Part shown: piece by piece, positions 48,914 to 60,060 of the stretch | Numbering within the stretch: the stretch's first letter is position 1 | How the letters are laid out: each line of letters opens with the position of its first letter | Assembly (NCBI RefSeq): GCF_035046505.1 | Contig: NC_089822.1 | Coordinates: 267,603,024-267,667,023, forward strand | Length of the DNA stretch: 64,000 bases | Direction of reading: 5' to 3' | Origin: Tiliqua scincoides | Lineage: Eukaryota; Chordata; Lepidosauria; Squamata; Scincidae | Program-made: the position numbers and the translations under genes | The notes under the pieces: generated by a model | The model's database searches: none | What the model saw: only the letters and a program-made list of their open reading frames with translations | What the model was told of the DNA's origin: nothing

Positions 48914-51130
48914 TTGTATTGGCAACCTTCAGTCTCGAAAGACTATGGTATCGCGCTCTGAAAGGTGGTTCTGGCACAGCGTCTAGTGTGGCTGAAAAGG
49001 CCAATCCGGGAGTGACAATCCCTTCCACACCGGGAGCAAGTGCAGTCTGTCCCTGGTCTGTCTCCCTGGCTATGGGCCTTCCTTCTTTGCCTCTTAGCCT
49101 CAGACTGTTGGCAAAGTGTCTCTTCAAACTGGGAAAGGCCATGCTGCACAGCCTGCCTCCAAGCGGGCCGCTCAGAGGCCAGGGTTTCCCACTTGTTGAG
49201 GTCCATCCCTAAGGCCTTCAGATCCCTCTTGCAGATGTCCTTGTATCGCAGCTGTGGTCTACCTGTAGGGCGCTTTCCTTGCATGAGTTCTCCATAGAGG
49301 AGATCCTTTGGGATCCGGCCATCATCCATTCTCACGACATGACCAAGCCAACGCAGGCGTCTCTGTTTCAGCAGTGAATACATGCTAGGGATTCCAGCAC
49401 GTTCCAGGACTGTGTTGTTTGGAACTTTGTCCTGCCAGGTGATGCCGAGGATGCGTCGGAGGCAGCGCATGTGGAAAGCGCTCATAATAATAATAATAAT
49501 AATAACAGTATTTATATACCGCTTTTCAACTAGAAGTTCACAAACGGTTTACAGAGAAAAAAATAACTAAATGGCTCCCATTTAGAAGGTTGACCCTAGA
49601 AGGTGGACCAAGCCCAAGAAGAGGATCTGGATTCAGAGTATGCCACTGTTCCCAAAGCTACGCCCTTCCCAGGCCTGATCTACCCTCTTCCCCCCTCCAT
49701 CACGACTCCATTCCAGGGAAAAAAGAGGCATGGACAACGCAAAATGGCAGCGAGATCAGAAGTCAGCGGTGAGTGCAGACATTCCTTACACATTGTGGGT
49801 CACACTATCCGCTAATGCACCCAGCAGCTGTCTCCAGTGGCTGCAGTACCCAGGGAATGGGTGCCTGCCAGAGAAAAGGGTCAAGGAGCCCTGCTCTGGA
49901 GATGCTGGAGAGATGCTGCGCTCTCTGAAGGGAGAAGCAGAAACAGAGCTGAGGCTGGCCCAGTAGGGGTGGTCCAAACATGGACCATAAAAAGCACCTC
50001 CCTTCTTACCCAAGAGGCTCCGCTCCCCTTCCTCCTGCCTGAGCTCAGATGGATTCTTCTGGACTGCAGAGGAAGAGCTCCCAGCTGCCACCTGCTGGAG
50101 CAGAAGAGGGGCTATTTCAGGATAGAGGTCTTGGGGTGGGGAAGGGCTACATGGAAGAGGACATTCCTTCTACCTGAATGTGTATTTTTATCCAACCATT
50201 TTCCATGTCATAGTCAGCACTCAAGGCAGCCAACAAAAACTATGAGAAACAGCAGCTCATCGTGAATACCCACAGGAATTCGCAGTCCCACCACAGCAAT
50301 ACAAAGAAGAGTCTCTCAAGAAGGGAGCAAGGCAGAGTCTCCTCAGGAGGCTGTCCCTCAATCCTGGGCTGGCAGCAGAGGAAAGTCTCTACCACATCCC
50401 AGTTGGGTGCAGGCTGGATGGTGATGGGGCATAGAAGAGAACTTCTGCCCCACACGTTAATCCACGGGAAGGTTCATATGGAAGCAGGACTCAGGTACTC
50501 AGGAACCAGTCCCAAATGAGCAAGGCTGCAGAGTTCAGCCAGCACAAGGGCAGCATGACCAATTTGGAACTGGAAACCTGGGCAACTTTCATTCATACAA
50601 ACCTGCAAGTGGGTTAACATTGGGGTCGAAATGCCACCTGATGCCATCTCACGTCTACCACCTCCATGCTACAAAAACCATTAAAACTATTATCCTCATG
50701 CACTGGCACAAAACCTGAACATGTGCGACTTCCAGTTTCATTTACAGAGACAGCACACCCACAGTCGATGAAAACCTGTACATGAAACTGAAAGTCCTGC
50801 ACATCCACGTTTCAAACCATCATATGAGCTTCATGGTAAGCAGGACAGTGAACCTGTTTTTGGCTTGAGTGTGTGGGATGCAGATCATTGAAGCTTGAGC
50901 TGGTGGCAGACTTGGGCTGAATCTTACCCCAAGTTGGCCCTTACTTGGCCCCCTCGTCCAGGGCCAGAAGGGGCTTCTCCCCCCGAGCCAGCAGTTTGCC
51001 GCCCCCCCCCCCGAATTTTTTCCAACCTTGTCCTCTTTCTGTCTAGTCTGGCATTATTTGGGGATGATTTGAAGCCCTTTCTGCAACTTTTTGTGCACAG
51101 GAGGAAAGAGGGCTTGGTGCTTCTGGCAGG

Positions 51131-51165
<35 letters not shown>

Positions 51166-53782
51166 ACGCATGTGTGTAGAGTGAGTAAAACAGGGTCCTG
51201 GAGGGCTCCTTGGAAGTTATGACCTCTGGTCATCCTGCCACTTTCTAGAGCACATGGAGAGCTGGGCTGATCAAGAGAAGCTACAAGGAAGGTAGGGAGA
51301 GATTTCTACTTGTTCTGGCAGGGGGGTGGGGAGGGTGCTATTTCTTCTACTGTGGAACATGCTAGTTAAGAAAAGGTATTGCTGTGGAGGTGCAGGGAGA
51401 AAGGTTTCTGTTTGGAGACTTCATGGTGGGGTTTTTACCTTTCATATATATATTTAAAATTAATGGCTGCTGCTTGGGGGCTGAGGAAACCCTTTTTCTG
51501 GTGGAGTAAGTATGGAAAGCATTCAAGCTGAAGAGAACCAAGAAATTTAAGTGTGAAAAAGGTTCTAAGCAGAGGCGGATCTGGGGAAAGCCATGGGTGC
51601 ATACCCCCCCCCCCAACTGTCCTGCCAGCAGGGAAAGGCACCCACCAGAATGGAGTTTATAAACTCAATCAGGAGTCCAGGTCTGCCAGGTTGGTAGACC
51701 TGGACTCTAAGTCCAGGCAGGAGCCTAGATCTACCCACTTGGTTGACCTGGGCTCTGAAGGCAGTGCTCATGCTCTCCCCCTTATGCAATGAATCCACCC
51801 CTGATTCTAAGGAGATTCAACTCTCACAAAGATAGAATTCTGCTCTACTAGGTAGAGTCAGTAATTCAAATCTTCTGTACTTTGCTTTTTAAAAGTAATG
51901 AATATTGTAAAAAAAACAAAACGAATGTTCCAATGGCCTTACTGTATTTGACTTGCATATCATTCCTCTTGCTTTTATGTAAAGTAAATAAATTTTATTT
52001 TAGTAGGTATCAATGCAACAGCAAAGTGTCATCGGCCAATGAAAGGCTTTCAATACAAGCAAATACTACCTGCATCACAGTGATACGTTTTACTTTTGCA
52101 GGGATGCAAGCCTATGTATTCTGCTGGTGTGCAAATGAAAGGATTTGTTGCATGTTATTTCTATGTAGGCAATACATTTTACATGGCATGCAGAGATGCA
52201 TTTATTCTATGCAAATGATTGTTACATTGGTTTACAGATAATGAATGTGTCTTTCAAACACACACACCCCCAAATATTTTCTCTTCATGAAATTTGAGGC
52301 ACTTATGGGTCTTTTGTGTTTCTTCGTATTTATCCCTTCATTTTGCACACCAGTACAGATACCCAACATAATTGCACCCCCTGAAAATATAGTTGCCCCC
52401 CCCACCTCTAGAATCCTGGCTATGGGCCTGCCATCATCATCTGCTGCTGGTGCAGCCCACATCAGCTGACCACAAGAATGGGCGAGGGCTGACCAGTACA
52501 GTGAATTCAGCCAGAAAATGTACAAGGGGACTGAGGCCGCAGGAAGACAGAGAGAGAAGGGAGGAAAATTCAAGCGATACCTTGACAAGAAGGGCCACAC
52601 ATTTCAGGCACTCCAATTTCTAAAAGTCTTGCTAGCTACATATCTATCTCATGTACACATATAAATCGCCAGCCCTCAGAGCATTAAGAAATTGATGAAC
52701 ACTCCATCGGTGGAGCCCATACAAGTGACAAGGGAGATGCCACTCTACCCAGGCAGGGACATCCGACAGCGCCACTTGTAGAATCTTAGAAGGAGCCCAA
52801 GAAGTCATCTAGTCCAACCCCCAAACTGAAGCAGGTAGACAGAGGTGCCAACCACTTCAGCACAGTCCAAGGAGCAAGGGAAACGGCTCACCTGCTTTTC
52901 CTGCCTTTTTTTCACCTGCTTTTTCCAGGACTTTCGCTTCCTGTACGAAAAAGCTTCGGCCAAGTCCACTGCCTTGGAGCAGGTCTGCTGGCCACGTTCC
53001 TCAAGCCAGCTCTGCAACTCCAGTGGCAGGATAGCAAGGGTCGGCTCTGTGGTGTGCTTCCTGGCCCCTTCTTTCTTGGGACTGCTGCAGGTTTTTGTCT
53101 CTTGCTCAAAGGAGGCCAACAAGACCTTAGCCTCCTGGCAGAGTGCAGCCTCCTCCAGCAACTCCTGGGACCTCACTCTCTCCAGCAACTGCTGCCACTG
53201 GGCTTCCCATCTCTGAGCCTGTCCTGCAACAGGGTTCTTTTCCTCCGCCTCTTGTCGCTTCAGGCAAAAACTCTTAAACTCTTCTAACCAGTCTGTTTGC
53301 AAACCAAGGCACAAAAACTCAGACTCAAAAATTTAAGACCAAAGGCAGTTTACTCACAATCTGATGCAGACTTACATCATACAAACATTTTCTCACATCA
53401 GGATTCTTAAAACTGGAAGACCAGGAGCCCTAAACAGCTGTCCTTGGATGCATGTAAGTATAATAAAACAATAGTTAAAAACAGAGATTAAAATACACTC
53501 TCCTGTTCTGCAAAGGTCAGCAAACAAGAAGCTATATATACATAAGGAGAAATCAGCAAGGGGACACACCCTTTAGAAAGACCATTAAAGGGACCACGTA
53601 CAATTTCAATTTTAAAGAACAAGGTACTCAACTGATAACCACTACTCAGTATTGTTATTCCCCAACACCTCTGTCCTTGGCAGGGATGCACTGTTACCTT
53701 CGGGCTGTATGTCATGAGATGCATCTCCAGTTCCTTCTGGTCTCTTCTGTAGTGGGAAGGCTGTGGGGTTTTGCTTCTTCAT
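46558..53782 (-). CDS. Gene C: SCAN-like/C2H2 zinc-finger protein, 20 fingers
   Basis: Predicted nuclear DNA-binding regulator. Exons (minus strand): start exon from about 53821 to 53698 with ATG at 53782 (MKKQNPTAFPLQKRPEG); SCAN-like exon 53292-52892; linker exon 50091-50010 (VAAGSSSSAVQKNPSELRQ); finger exon 48602-46558. Phases agree (1, 0, 1); 2613 coding bases, about 870 residues with no break. Twenty C2H2 fingers, all with both cysteines and both histidines. Fingers 8-11 and 15-18 are near copies (SKGNLKVHENIH, RQKTHLIVHQ, RQKTHLTVHQ, RHITTLTKHQ), so a seven-finger block was duplicated. Gene A fingers 3-9 correspond to fingers 12-18 here. The tail ends CSKSLGEESSLE. A LINE fragment sits harmlessly in the last intron. 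No KRAB exon. The most complete copy in the window. Confidence 0.85.
48914..49486 (-). mobile_element. RTE-like LINE 3' end, open frame
   Basis: Minus-strand frame of 181 codons (FHMRCLRRILGITWQDKVPN ... KRPTGRPQLRYKDICKRDLK ... CSRCGRDCHSRIGLFSH), open to its stop, then a 3' end ACTGAAGGTTGCCAATAC and (ATT)n. Less decayed than the 14897 copy. It lies in the gene C intron within an (AAT)n tract. Confidence 0.85.
49487..49572. repeat. Interspersed repeat tail
   Basis: (AAT)n followed by CAGTATTTATATACCGCTTT and CAACTAGAAGTTCACAAACG, the family also seen at 1529-1650 (inverted) and 56900-57030. Confidence 0.65.
51133..51164. repeat. (AG)n microsatellite
   Basis: About 16 AG units. Confidence 0.97.
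51570..51803. mobile_element. hAT-type MITE (234 bp)
   Basis: The ends CAGAGGCGGATC and (complement of right end) CAGGGGTGGATTC form inverted repeats. The flanks GTTCTAAG (51562-51569) and ATTCTAAG (51804-51811) form an 8 bp duplication with one mismatch. Nested in the 1.5 kb insertion. Confidence 0.8.
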
Positions 53783-53989
53783 GGGACACCACACAAAAGT
53801 AACACCAAGGTGCAGAAAGCTCTAGAAAGAAACAAAGGGTGGTCAAGATTGCAACCTTGAACTCCTGTCTGGGCAATAATAGAAAGAGAATCACCTGGAA
53901 GTGGCCAGGGGGGATTGAGGGGGTTCAGCAGCCTCCCCAACAGGATCCCCTGCATCCACACTGAGGACAATGTCAAGGGAAGGTGTTCC

Positions 53990-54290
53990 CCAGCATGTGA
54001 CTAATCTGTGGCACTCCTTGCCACAAGATGTAATTATGGCATCTGGCCCAGATGCCTTTAACAGGGGACTGGAAAGATTTAAGGAGGAAAAGTCCATCAT
54101 TGGTTACAAGCCATGAGAGGCAAGTACAGCCTCTAAGTTTTAGAAGTAGACTACCTCCAACATGCCAGATGCACAGGAGCGGCAAAAAGGTATGGCTCCC
54201 CAAAGCAGCCAGTGGGCCTCTGTGAGACACAGGAAGCTGGAGCAGATGAGCCCTTAGCCTGATCCAGCAGGGTATCTCTTGAGACACATC
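53990..54290 (+). mobile_element. Old CR1 3' fragment in gene C intron 1
   Basis: Equivalent to 10768-11075 in gene A. Confidence 0.75.
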
Positions 54291-54804
54291 TCAAGACAGT
54301 TAGCCACATTCTTAACAAGCCCCTCATAGCTCCAAGGCATGGCTTGAAGGGGCAGAATGCCACAACCTCACTGAAGCTCAACAAGCCTGCATGTGGGAAC
54401 CCATAACCAAGTGAGAATTGCCCTGCTAGGTCAGAGCTGTCCTCCACCCAGGCTCCATCCAACCTCTTTGCACAGTGGCCACCTGATGCCTCAAAGGCAG
54501 AAGATGGGTGCAGCTCCCTCTGCCCCCATTGCTCCCCAGCAACTGGCATTCAGGGCTATACTGCCTGTGAAACTGAACTCTCTCAAGTGACCCCACATAG
54601 GCTGCTTGGAATTCAAAGAACAAAGGCAGTGCAGACTTTTCCCCCTCAGTTCTGTGGCTCCCAAATGGAGGCCACGTGAACTTAGAAACAACCATCTCCT
54701 TTTATCTCTGGCTTTGTCCAAAGTGGGAAAAAGCAGCCTCTCCATCTGCCTGCCTTGCTTGCTTGTCTTCCCTTTGGAGGTGCAAAGTCTTCCCTTTCAC
54801 TCAC

Positions 54805-54965
54805 CTAAATCCCCACCACGCTAAGACCAGCAGAAGAACCAGCCACACCCTGTTGGAACAGGGGACACAGCTAAGCCTCAGCTACAAGCCTTCCTCCTCT
54901 TAATAGAGTAGCAGAAGCCAGCTGTTGGTCATTTGGGATTAGCAAGGCCTCCTGGGAATTGTAGT
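54805..54965 (-). promoter_or_regulatory. Promoter/exon 1 of gene C with ZNF143-type site
   Basis: ACTACAATTCCCAG at 54965-54952 on the minus strand; donor GTGAGTG after 54805. Identical layout to gene A, including GGAGGCCTTGCTAATCCC after the motif. Confidence 0.7.
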
Positions 54966-55693
54966 TCACCTGAAGAAGACACCTGGCCTGCATGGAGAAG
55001 CCCAAGTTGAGGACCCCAATAGCTCTCATAAGCTGAGAGACTTATGGACCACGGGTGGTGGAGGGCCAAGCAAAAGGTGGAGGTGTTGATGGTGCTTGTG
55101 GAGCCCAAGGCCTGTCCTGACTCAGCATGGAACACTCTTACCGGGATGCAAGCCACAGGACCACCGTCCTGCCGACCAGACAGCCAGGTGCTACAAGGAC
55201 ACATGGATCAGATGTGGGAGGTGAGCATCAGTTTCACCTTCTCTTTCAGAACATGCTGAGGCATTCCTGCAGTGCTGCTTGATGAAAAACCAGGGAATGG
55301 TCCTCTTGTCCTCCAGAATAGGCTGGTGAGATTCACTGCTGGGGTGCCTGGTGCTGCCCTGTCAGGATTCTGACATACATCAGGGTTAGGTGAGCTCAGG
55401 CCAAGACCAGGGTGAGGCAGACCCCCAAATCTCTCCTCTTCTTTTTGCACACCCATGAAGGGGTGCACACCTGCCACTGCTGCCACCTTGCCCCCCCCAG
55501 CCTGTTTCAAAGGTGAAGCAATGCATTCCCTAAGTGCCTCCCCACTGTTGCTCTGGTGTCTCTTCCTACCACAAAAGTGAAAACTGACCAGTGAGTCTGA
55601 GTGTGGAGCTGAGGAGGTGTTATGATGATGGTGACACAGCAGGGAACCAAGAAGATGTTGTTATGAGTCAGCTCCCTTTTACATTTATTGCAG
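54966..55693. other. Upstream flank of gene C
   Basis: Repeats the gene A upstream flank (13460-13900), and its outer part recurs inverted at 61380-61900 upstream of D. No conserved reading frame. Confidence 0.6.
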
Positions 55694-55790
55694 CGAGTAC
55701 TAGAACTGAAAACTATGTTCAGTTGTGTGAGTGTCTTCAGGTTGGCCTCTTTTTTTGTTGGTTACTAACTGGTTGGGTAATCTATGACAG
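55694..55790 (+). repeat. Interspersed repeat shared with 20757-20840
   Basis: TACTAGAACTGAAAACTATG, then TTTTTTTGTTGGTTACTAAC and TGGTTGGGTAATCTAT, near-identical in both places. It cuts off the 5' side of pseudogene E. Confidence 0.7.
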
Positions 55791-55795
55791 TGGAA

Positions 55796-56179
55796 ATCTA
55801 TGAGTCTGGAAAGATCTTCAGGTACAAATAGTCTCTTAGAAGACATCAAAAGACTCACACAGGAGAGAAACCCTATGAATGCCCTGACTGTGACAAGAAC
55901 TTTAGGCAGAAAGCACACCTTACTGCACATCAGGACAGTCACACAGGAGAGAAACTTTATAAATGTTCTCTTTGTGTTAAGAGCTTCAGGCACAGGAAAA
56001 ACCTTGCACATCATCAAAATCTTCACACAATTGGGAAACTACATAAATGCTCCAAGTGTGAAAGGACCTTCAGCCACAGCTGTAACCTTAAACTACATGA
56101 AATGGCTCACAAGGAGCAGGGGGAGAGTGTCCCATGCTGTAGCAAGAGCTTGGGGGAGGAATCGAGCCTTGAATAATGC
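55796..56179 (+). pseudogene. Pseudogene E: last fingers of a zinc-finger gene
   Basis: Frame: one partial finger with a TAG (FRYK*SLRRHQKTH), then three good C2H2 fingers (YECPDCDKNFRQKAHLTAHQ, YKCSLCVKSFRHRKNLAHHQ, HKCSKCERTFSHSCNLKLHE) and the family tail GESVPCCSKSLGEESSLE before TAA. No acceptor, spacer or upstream fingers remain. It lies in plus orientation, opposite to C. A 3'UTR like those of A and C follows to 56899. Confidence 0.85.
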
Positions 56180-56893
56180 AGGAGAGGATGCCAAGTGACT
56201 GCCTGGGACATGGGTACAGTTTCAAGCACAACACAGCAATTCCTTCCTCTGTTTTAAAGAACCCACCCAGTGGTGAAAATCCCGTCTGAATCTCCCAGTA
56301 CCCTGATCAATCTGGGGACCTCCATTTCTGAACCTCACCCTTGCAAGGCTAAATTTAGCTACACAGGCTAAATGGCCGTGCTGTATGGAACTCGCAGCCT
56401 AATTGTGATTCCTGCGTAGTTTTTAATGGAATTTTTTAGTGGTTTAGCTCATTGGTTTGTGTGCTTTAATTGCATTTTTATTCTTTTTAGGAACCATGGA
56501 GAAGACAGGGATGTTCTAGTTTTCTCCATTGTGCAATGAAAGCCATTGAGTCCTTCTCCCAGCAGTGAAGCTGTTCAAGGATGGGAGTTCTGGCTTTTCT
56601 GATAACTTGGCTGAATTGGATTTTAGGGAAATCAGAAAGAGGACTGTGGGTGAAAATTCAGTTCAGCTGTTGGATGTCATGGAAAAGGTTTTTCCAATCA
56701 GTGGGAGTGTAAACTGTGTTTAAAACATTTATTGTGTTCTTTTTAAATTAGGTTTCTAGCAGGGTTGGACTATTTTAAAAATCAAACTGGGATATAAACA
56801 TTTTACCTTAGAAATAAATGGAAGGAACTGATTTTAAGATGCACATTTTATCTGGTAGTTGCTTATCTTAATATTGAAATGTCTCTGCCTGCT

Positions 56894-56899
56894 AATAAA
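56894..56899 (+). terminator. Poly(A) signal of pseudogene E
   Basis: AATAAA in the family context, about 715 bases past the E stop. Confidence 0.65.
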
Positions 56900-57261
56900 T
56901 CAACAACAACAACAACAGTATTTATATATCGCTTTTCAACAAAAAGTTCACAAAGCGTTTTACAGAGGAAATCATAAATCTAATGTCTTCCTGTCCCAAA
57001 AGGGCTCACAATCTAAAAAGATGCAATACCAGCAGACAGCCACTAGAATAGACACTGCTGGGGGTGAGGTGGGCCAATTACTCTCCCCCTGCTAAATAAA
57101 AGAGGAGCACCCACTTGAAAAAGTGCCTCTTAACCAGTTAGCAGGGGTTATAAAATCAGTGTATATTTTTCGATATGTGTCCTCTTTATTAAGTTGCAAA
57201 TGAATCTGTGCTGCTGAAACTTAGAAAAATGTTATGTAACCTGTTATTTGTCCCTACATAC
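56900..57261. repeat. (CAA)n and interspersed repeat tail; rest featureless
   Basis: 56900-56920 is (CAA)n. 56921-57040 matches the repeat-tail family of 49487 and 1529. 57045-57261 shows nothing recognisable. Confidence 0.55.
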
Positions 57262-57595
57262 GAGCCCTGCAGGTTCAGGCCTAAAGCCCATCTAGTCCAA
57301 CTTCCTGTATCTCACAATGGCCCACCAAGTGTTTCAGGGAGCACACAAGACAGCAAGACACAACCTGCATCCTGGTGCCCTCCCCTGCATCTGCCATTCT
57401 GATGTAGCCCACTTCTAAAATCAGGAGCTTGCACATAGCTACCATGACTTGTAACCCATGATGGAGTTTTCCTCCCAAAATTGTCTAATTCCCTCTTAAA
57501 AGCATCTAGGTGAGATGCCATCACCACTTCCTGGGGCAGGGAGTGCCACAGACTAATTACATGCTGCATAAAGAAACAGTCAAAGCTGTGAAGAA
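57262..57595 (-). mobile_element. CR1 3' end
   Basis: GCCCATCTAGTCCAACTTCC and the CACTTCCTGGGGCAGGGAGT box on the minus strand. Diverged. Confidence 0.75.
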
Positions 57596-57734
57596 CAGTC
57601 AAAGCTGTGGGTGGATCGAAGTTTCTCACCAGCAAGAAACAATATAAATGCTCAGAGTGTAGTGAAACCAGGTCCAATTCCATGTCAGGGAATCCATAAG
57701 GGAGACTATAGAAACCAGAATCGGAGCCAACAGA

Positions 57735-60060
57735 TACACTGCTTGCCACAGGAAGTGGTGATGGCATCTCGCCTCGATGCCTTGAAGAGGGGATAAGACA
57801 AGTGTCTGGAGGAAAAGTCCATCATGGATTCCAGGCCTTGCTGGGTATGTGCAACCTCCTGATGTTAGAAGTAGGCTGTTGCACGGTGTCTTCAGGGTTC
57901 AAGAACAAACTCAGCAGACTGAAGTTGTGGTGATGTCCAAGCATTTATTCATTGCCAGCAATGGGCTTCTCTCAGTGGTTCAGAATGGGAAACACAGAGA
58001 GCTGTGGTCTCTCAGTGTTCCAGAGAAAAAGCAAACTTCCCATAGGTGTACATTGTTTAAATAATAATTTGACTTCTTTGTCTCTAAATCTCACACTCTC
58101 ATTTGTTAGAAATTAATTAGCTCGTTTTACAGACATTTGGTTGGCTAGGTTGAGCTGACCAATAAGAAAAATAGAAATTTGCATAAACATGTCCAGAGGC
58201 GGCACTGTTCACCCAATTATTACTGTCTTTGCCTGTCTCTGCTTATTCTTCTATTGGCCTGACCTTGACCATCTCTTTAACATTCTTAGTACCAGGCTTC
58301 ATAGGGGCTGTGTGCCAGCATTGTTTAAACTAAGTTTTCTCTTATATGTGTACTTTAGGAGATGTTAGCAAGGTATAGTAGTAAACATATATTTATTCTG
58401 TACAGGGAAACTAATTTTAAATAAAGATTTCTCTTTTTAGAACTCTTTTCTTATTTATTTTAATTAAACTTAACTTTTTCTGTCAGCTTTTAGGAGCTTC
58501 ATTAATGTTTTGCTGACCAGTGGATTTTCAAGAATGTTGGCCAATTAGACAACTTCATAGACAATTTATCACCTCATTATGCAGGTGTTTCTCTTATCTT
58601 AGAGGCACAATGTTAGTTAGCTGGACTTGATTTACAAGTGTCCTCATTAGTGAGACTAGATTAATGGCTGCTTAGCTCAAACTTTCATAAACTGACTTGA
58701 GTTATGTCTCTTTCGTGGTACTAAGAGATAAGTTCTTTAAATTAACTCATTTCCTGGCCAGGTGCATCAAACTTCTCATTATTTTCAAATCTCCTTATGA
58801 GTTATGTTTCAGTTAAAACATCAAACAAGACTTTGAATCTTACAGAATTGGAATGTACTCCAACTAACTTTTATTCTTACAATTACCTATTAAATTCACT
58901 TAAAACACCATACTTGTACTTTAAAGAATAGCTTCAGTAATTATTAAAGCTATTTTCCTGGTTTAATTATGTCCAAATTGCTCCTTTTGTCCAGTTTGAC
59001 TTCCAAGCTTTTGGGGGTGTGTTCTCTGTTCAGCCTGGCTCCATTTATCAATTCAATTAACTTCTTGACAACTGGATCATTCTGAACTCATCATTCTGGC
59101 AGGCTGCCAAGAGCAACACCCTTCAGGACTGCCTGACCAGCTTCCACTCTCTGTCCTCTGAGCATACCCCTAAATTTGCCTTTGTTTATTTGTGAAATGC
59201 TTAAAACACTCAGGCTTCTAGCACTTGATATGTTCTTAAGCATTATTGTGTACTTTGTTTATTTGGCTAAAAAGGGAATCTTGTTGAATCACATTCTAAC
59301 ATTCACCTTAGCTTTTCCTATTGCATACTATTAAACTGTACAAAATACAACTTTTGCTAATTAGCCACTCATCTTGACATATCAGTTCCTTTGGCAGTTT
59401 GCCTGGACATTCCTTAAAACTGGATATTCCTTTAGCTGGGGTCCTCTCTAATTATTTGCTAGCTGTCAAATAGCATTTTTAATTGGAATGATATATATCC
59501 AATATATCTAGCTGTACCTTTCACCTACTTCCAACTGTCTCAAACAGAGAGAGGGCAGAAATGTATCCTGCTGTTTGTCTTATGGGATCATATATATAAA
59601 CCTAACTAATTTACTCATAACATTGCATGAACAAGCATTTGCATAAATGATTAGTTTCAGCATTAGTAAACATGAGTAAACATTTAGCATTAAGTTGCTT
59701 ACAGTGGCCTGTTGCACAAGCAGACCCTCTCAGAAAGAAAGAGAGCAAAGTTGCTTCTCTGGGCCTGCTTGAGCAGAAGGCTGCTTCTGAGCAAACATAC
59801 ATTTTCTCCTTACATAACATAACATTTGGTTCATAAGCACTATTCAGCATTGATACATCTTGGCATCATACATACATTTGAACAAAACATCATGACATTT
59901 TACTGTATTTCCTTCTGGCCTAAGTTTGGCTTCTCCCTTTGGCCTTGCCTTAGGCTACCTTGGAATGCCAGATACAGGGGAGGGCACTAGGATGCAGGTT
60001 GTGTCTTGCTGTCTTGTGAGCTTCCTGAAGCACTTGGTGGGCCACTGTGAGTGTAAGTGG
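57735..60060 (+). mobile_element. CR1 3' end, split by an LTR-like fossil
   Basis: 57735-57877 (TTGCCACAGGAAGTGGTGAT ... GAAGTAGGCT) and 59951-60060 (TAGGCTACCTTGGAATGCC ... TTGGTGGGCCACTGTGAG) join into one CR1 end once the insert is removed. Confidence 0.8.
57878..59950 (-). mobile_element. LTR-like fossil (about 2.07 kb)
   Basis: A+T-rich insert flanked by TAGGCT at 57872-57877 and 59951-59956. Its first ~230 bp match the LTR-like sequence at 17049. On the minus strand an AATAAATGC signal sits near the 57878 end. No capsid, polymerase or envelope reading is seen, so it may be a long solo LTR; the terminal TG/CA dinucleotides are not clear at both ends. Old and broken. Confidence 0.45.

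Larger units (their letters stand above)
50946..52430. mobile_element. About 1.5 kb insertion in a gene C intron
   Basis: Gene A continues CCCCAAGTTGGCCC directly into CATCATCTGCTGCTGGTGCA, whereas C has about 1.48 kb between them. It holds poly-C runs, an (AG)n tract (51133-51164), a small hAT MITE and A+T-rich DNA, but no recognised coding domain. The class is unknown. Confidence 0.6.

Noticed and set aside
54929-55204. Frame shared between genes A (13421-13879) and C upstream regions
   Set aside because: Overlaps the promoter motif, is only partly conserved and changes frame between copies; better explained as duplicated promoter flank.
57640-57690. Zinc-finger-like peptide KKQYKCSEC
   Set aside because: Only half a finger, no second half and no frame continuity; too short to call.
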